Of a DNA stretch of 64,000 nucleotides, positions 62,113 through 64,000 are shown one piece after another. A program made the position numbers and the translations under genes. Source of the DNA: Kocuria sp. TGY1127_2 (GTDB lineage Bacteria; Actinomycetota; Actinomycetes; Actinomycetales; Micrococcaceae). The stretch lies in NCBI RefSeq assembly GCF_013394385.1, contig NZ_AP022834.1, positions 1,612,001-1,676,000 on the forward strand. Direction: 5' to 3'. Position 1 is the first letter of the stretch, and each line of letters begins with the position of its first letter. The notes under the pieces are model-generated. The model was not told where the DNA came from, searched no databases, and was given only the letters and a program-made list of their open reading frames with translations.

Positions 62113-62475
62113 ATGCAATATGAAACCCAACCAGTCACAGAGACAATCCTGACGATCCCACCCAAATACATACAGAACGAGTCTCAGTGGGCTCGGCAAA
62201 TCTGCGTGAGACATCGGTGGCGGTTGTGTGCCGAAACAGGAGAGATCTGCGACAGTGACGGAAAGATTCTGGCCGATGGGCTAAACACCCTGACCGCGGC
62301 CTTGGTCGGTCTCGGGTGGATTGTCCCCAAGGAAGAGGGCGAGCTGAGCGCCGGTATTGCTTGGCATCTGATTCCGGATGAAGCCGAAGCCGCGACCGAA
62401 GAACTCAGGAAGGCCGCGACAAACAAAATTCCTCAGCCCAGGCCAGATGCGGCCGCCAGCCGCGAAGCCGAATGA
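62113..62475 (+). CDS. Hypothetical protein
   Basis: A 120-residue soluble protein I do not recognise. It has an N-terminal stretch TILTIPPKYIQNESQWARQI, a middle CVRHRWRLCAETGEICDSDG with three cysteines, a GLNTLTAALVGLGWIVP helix and an acidic, Ala-rich C-terminus. AAAGGAGCTCACC before ATG 62113 is an excellent binding site, which supports expression. No neighbours suggest a function; it lies between the KGG protein and a convergent ABC permease. Confidence 0.65.
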   Translation: MQYETQPVTETILTIPPKYIQNESQWARQICVRHRWRLCAETGEICDSDGKILADGLNTLTAALVGLGWIVPKEEGELSAGIAWHLIPDEAEAATEELRKAATNKIPQPRPDAAASREAE

Positions 62476-62632
62476 CAACCGGTCAGGCACCGACTGAGCG
62501 AGTACAGACATCCTATGTTTGATGAATGGGCGGGAACGATGATCGGCTAGGCCGGACGCCTGGTTTGAGCCGAGCCTTCGTTTGTCCATCGGGGGCGAAA
62601 CCCGTGGTTAGCCAAGACCCCATGGATACGGC

Positions 62633-63940
62633 CTATTCCGTGACTACTCTCCTGAGCGTTGGTGTCGTCACAGCGCATGCGGCCCAGACGGAGCAGACGC
62701 CGAAGACAACGGTGGCAAGAATGACCACCATCGACGTGGGCTGGGTCATGAATTCGGTGCCTATGAGCTGAAACAACGTCACCATCGATATCAGACCTGA
62801 GATCACCACGACTGCCAGCAAAGGCCTCATCACTGACTTCCGGCGGATGCGACCGAGTTGCGAGATCGGCATCCCCATCCGTGACAGAGCGATGTACAGG
62901 TCCCTACGGTCCAGAACCTGAGCCGTTTGGTTGATGCCGACGGAGCAAGCAACCATGATGAAGGAAATCACCAGAGTCACGATGACTCCGGTCTGGATGT
63001 CTTGCGTCAGTTGCACTTCCTGTGCATCGGCGTGGGGGCTGTCGGCCGACGCCGTCAGGGAAGCCCCCGATCCCAGAATCACTGCTACATAGACACTGAA
63101 TCCAATGCTGCCGACCTGACGCCACATTTCTTGAGGGGATTCGAGAACGTTCCGTGCAGCGATGAGTTGGTCTGCGGTCCGAGCCGTCTTCGCGTGAATC
63201 GTGCCTATGCCCTTCAGAACAAGCGGTCCCATCAGATGGACAGCGAGGAGGGGAATCGACAATGCCAGAGCGATGAAAACCATGATGAGGGCTCCTCCGA
63301 TACCTTGCTTGGCTCCGGCGAAGACCGCCATGGCAACCAGGAACAAAATACTGGCTGCGACAAACCGCAACCAGCGCACACGGCGAGGTACGGAACGCGT
63401 GCGGATGCTCAACGGCGTTATCTCCACACGCCTCATGCCGGAAATCGAGCTTCCTACAGCTAGTGCCAGCACCAGTGCCGCGGCCGGGAGCAGCCATCCG
63501 TAGCCCATCCACAAGCCGGATGCACCAATCTCATGCCCAGTCAGGTGGATGAGACCGATGAGCGGCATGAGTGCTGCATAAGCAACGGCTCCCAGGACGA
63601 TTCCGGCCAGAGCCAGAAGTCCGGATTCCGTTACTGAGACCAGACGGAGTTGGGCCCCCGTCGCTCCGAGAAGACGAAGCGTTGAAAGTCTTTGGTCGCG
63701 TTGACGAGCCATGAGCCGACCCGCTGAAGACATCAAAGTGCTCATCGGCACCAGAAGCAATAGCACGGCCAGGAAGGCACAGAATTGATAGAGCAAGCCG
63801 TTGGGCCCCGTGTCGCCCATCAAGAACTTGGCACCGCCGATAACGATGAATGCCACGGTGCTGGTCAGCATGAATGCGACGACCGGAAGGCCCCATGTGC
63901 CCTTATCTGAGAACGTTTTTCTGAGGAAAAGAAGGTTCAT
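62633..63940 (-). CDS. ABC transporter permease (FtsX/MacB-like)
   Basis: A 435-residue membrane protein with about ten hydrophobic segments and two FtsX-type domains. GRLMARQRDQRLSTLRLLGA at residues 70-95 is the conserved cytoplasmic loop after helix 2 in these permeases. LDRRDLYIALSRMGMPISQL is the equivalent loop in the second half. Such permeases with a partner ATPase often export peptides or confer resistance to cell-wall antibiotics. ATG 63940 overlaps the stop of the upstream ATPase gene (ATGA, 63937-63940); a GTG at 63949 is possible. Confidence 0.85.
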   Translation of the reverse strand: MNLLFLRKTFSDKGTWGLPVVAFMLTSTVAFIVIGGAKFLMGDTGPNGLLYQFCAFLAVLLLLVPMSTLMSSAGRLMARQRDQRLSTLRLLGATGAQLRLVSVTESGLLALAGIVLGAVAYAALMPLIGLIHLTGHEIGASGLWMGYGWLLPAAALVLALAVGSSISGMRRVEITPLSIRTRSVPRRVRWLRFVAASILFLVAMAVFAGAKQGIGGALIMVFIALALSIPLLAVHLMGPLVLKGIGTIHAKTARTADQLIAARNVLESPQEMWRQVGSIGFSVYVAVILGSGASLTASADSPHADAQEVQLTQDIQTGVIVTLVISFIMVACSVGINQTAQVLDRRDLYIALSRMGMPISQLGRIRRKSVMRPLLAVVVISGLISMVTLFQLIGTEFMTQPTSMVVILATVVFGVCSVWAACAVTTPTLRRVVTE

Positions 63941-64000
63941 TGACCCCACACCCCCGTACCGTCGTCGACGATGTGACCGTCCCGAAGACGGATGGTGCGG
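63937..64000 (-). CDS. ABC transporter ATP-binding protein, C-terminal fragment (cut by window edge)
   Basis: Only the last 20 codons are inside the window. They read RTIRLRDGHIVDDGTGVWGQ and stop, the typical tail of an ABC ATPase (strand R-x-I-x-L-x-D-G-x-I-V-x-D). The stop overlaps the permease start, so the two form a coupled exporter operon. Confidence 0.7.
   Translation of the reverse strand, partial: RTIRLRDGHIVDDGTGVWGQ

Noticed and set aside
1-64000. tRNA, rRNA, CRISPR arrays, insertion sequences, attachment sites
   Set aside because: No transposase-like protein, no regular repeat-spacer pattern and no cloverleaf-like sequence was noticed in the intergenic gaps; the apparent insertion of the bacteriocin cassette shows no obvious flanking repeats.

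Overview
The window is GC-rich, gene-dense DNA with many GTG starts, 4-base start/stop overlaps (ATGA, GTGA) and strong purine-rich ribosome binding sites. Together with the family content (GntR/FCD, IclR and LysR regulators, MHS and GPH sugar/acid transporters, a uricase of the Arthrobacter type, malate synthase A next to a DUF6986 protein, a lactococcin-972-type bacteriocin) this points to an actinobacterium, most likely of the Micrococcales. The species cannot be named from sequence alone. No rRNA, tRNA, CRISPR array or insertion sequence was seen.

Layout. (1) 1-14.7 kb: a catabolic cluster of unknown substrate. A minus-strand operon (YciI protein, zinc alcohol dehydrogenase, FAD dehydrogenase, LysR, start of a class III CoA-transferase) is divergent from a LysR gene, an MHS transporter, a second FAD dehydrogenase, a Gfo/Idh oxidoreductase, a TIM-barrel isomerase, a third FAD dehydrogenase broken by a frameshift, and D-serine ammonia-lyase. 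(2) 14.7-18.6 kb: aconitase and a membrane phosphoglycerol-transferase-like protein. (3) 18.8-24.8 kb: a sugar or glycoside module with two TIM-barrel isomerases, two Gfo/Idh oxidoreductases and a GPH symporter, around a divergent promoter that carries a perfect 15-bp inverted repeat. (4) 24.7-28.7 kb: a DUF2848 protein, a small gene remnant, an MHS transporter, a GntR regulator and a nitrilase-family amidohydrolase. (5) 28.7-61.2 kb: a large purine-degradation locus. It holds an AzgA permease, guanine deaminase, two NCS2 permeases, xanthine dehydrogenase XdhABC, OHCU decarboxylase, hydroxyisourate hydrolase, uricase, an IclR regulator, malic enzyme, malate synthase, DUF6986 protein, ureidoglycine aminohydrolase, hydroxypyruvate isomerase, tartronate semialdehyde reductase, glyoxylate carboligase, glycerate kinase and allantoinase. 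A peroxiredoxin, an arylamine N-acetyltransferase and a cysteine hydrolase follow. (6) 61.2-64 kb: a KGG stress protein, a hypothetical protein and the end of an ABC exporter operon.

The most striking feature is a lactococcin 972-type bacteriocin cassette (38.7-41.5 kb), minus strand, sitting inside the purine locus between xdhC and uraD. The bacteriocin precursor is intact. Its partner membrane protein carries two frameshifts and an in-frame stop, and the ATPase carries two opposite frameshifts around its Walker A region. Read literally, this is an intact toxin gene beside a wrecked immunity/export pair.

As a whole, locus 5 should convert guanine, hypoxanthine and xanthine through urate and allantoin to glyoxylate, then either through glyoxylate carboligase to glycerate or through malate synthase and malic enzyme to pyruvate. 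Allantoate amidohydrolase and a ureidoglycolate-converting enzyme are not in the window. An IclR regulator with candidate TGGAA/TTCCA and GAAAC/GTTTC operators at several promoters probably controls the downstream half.
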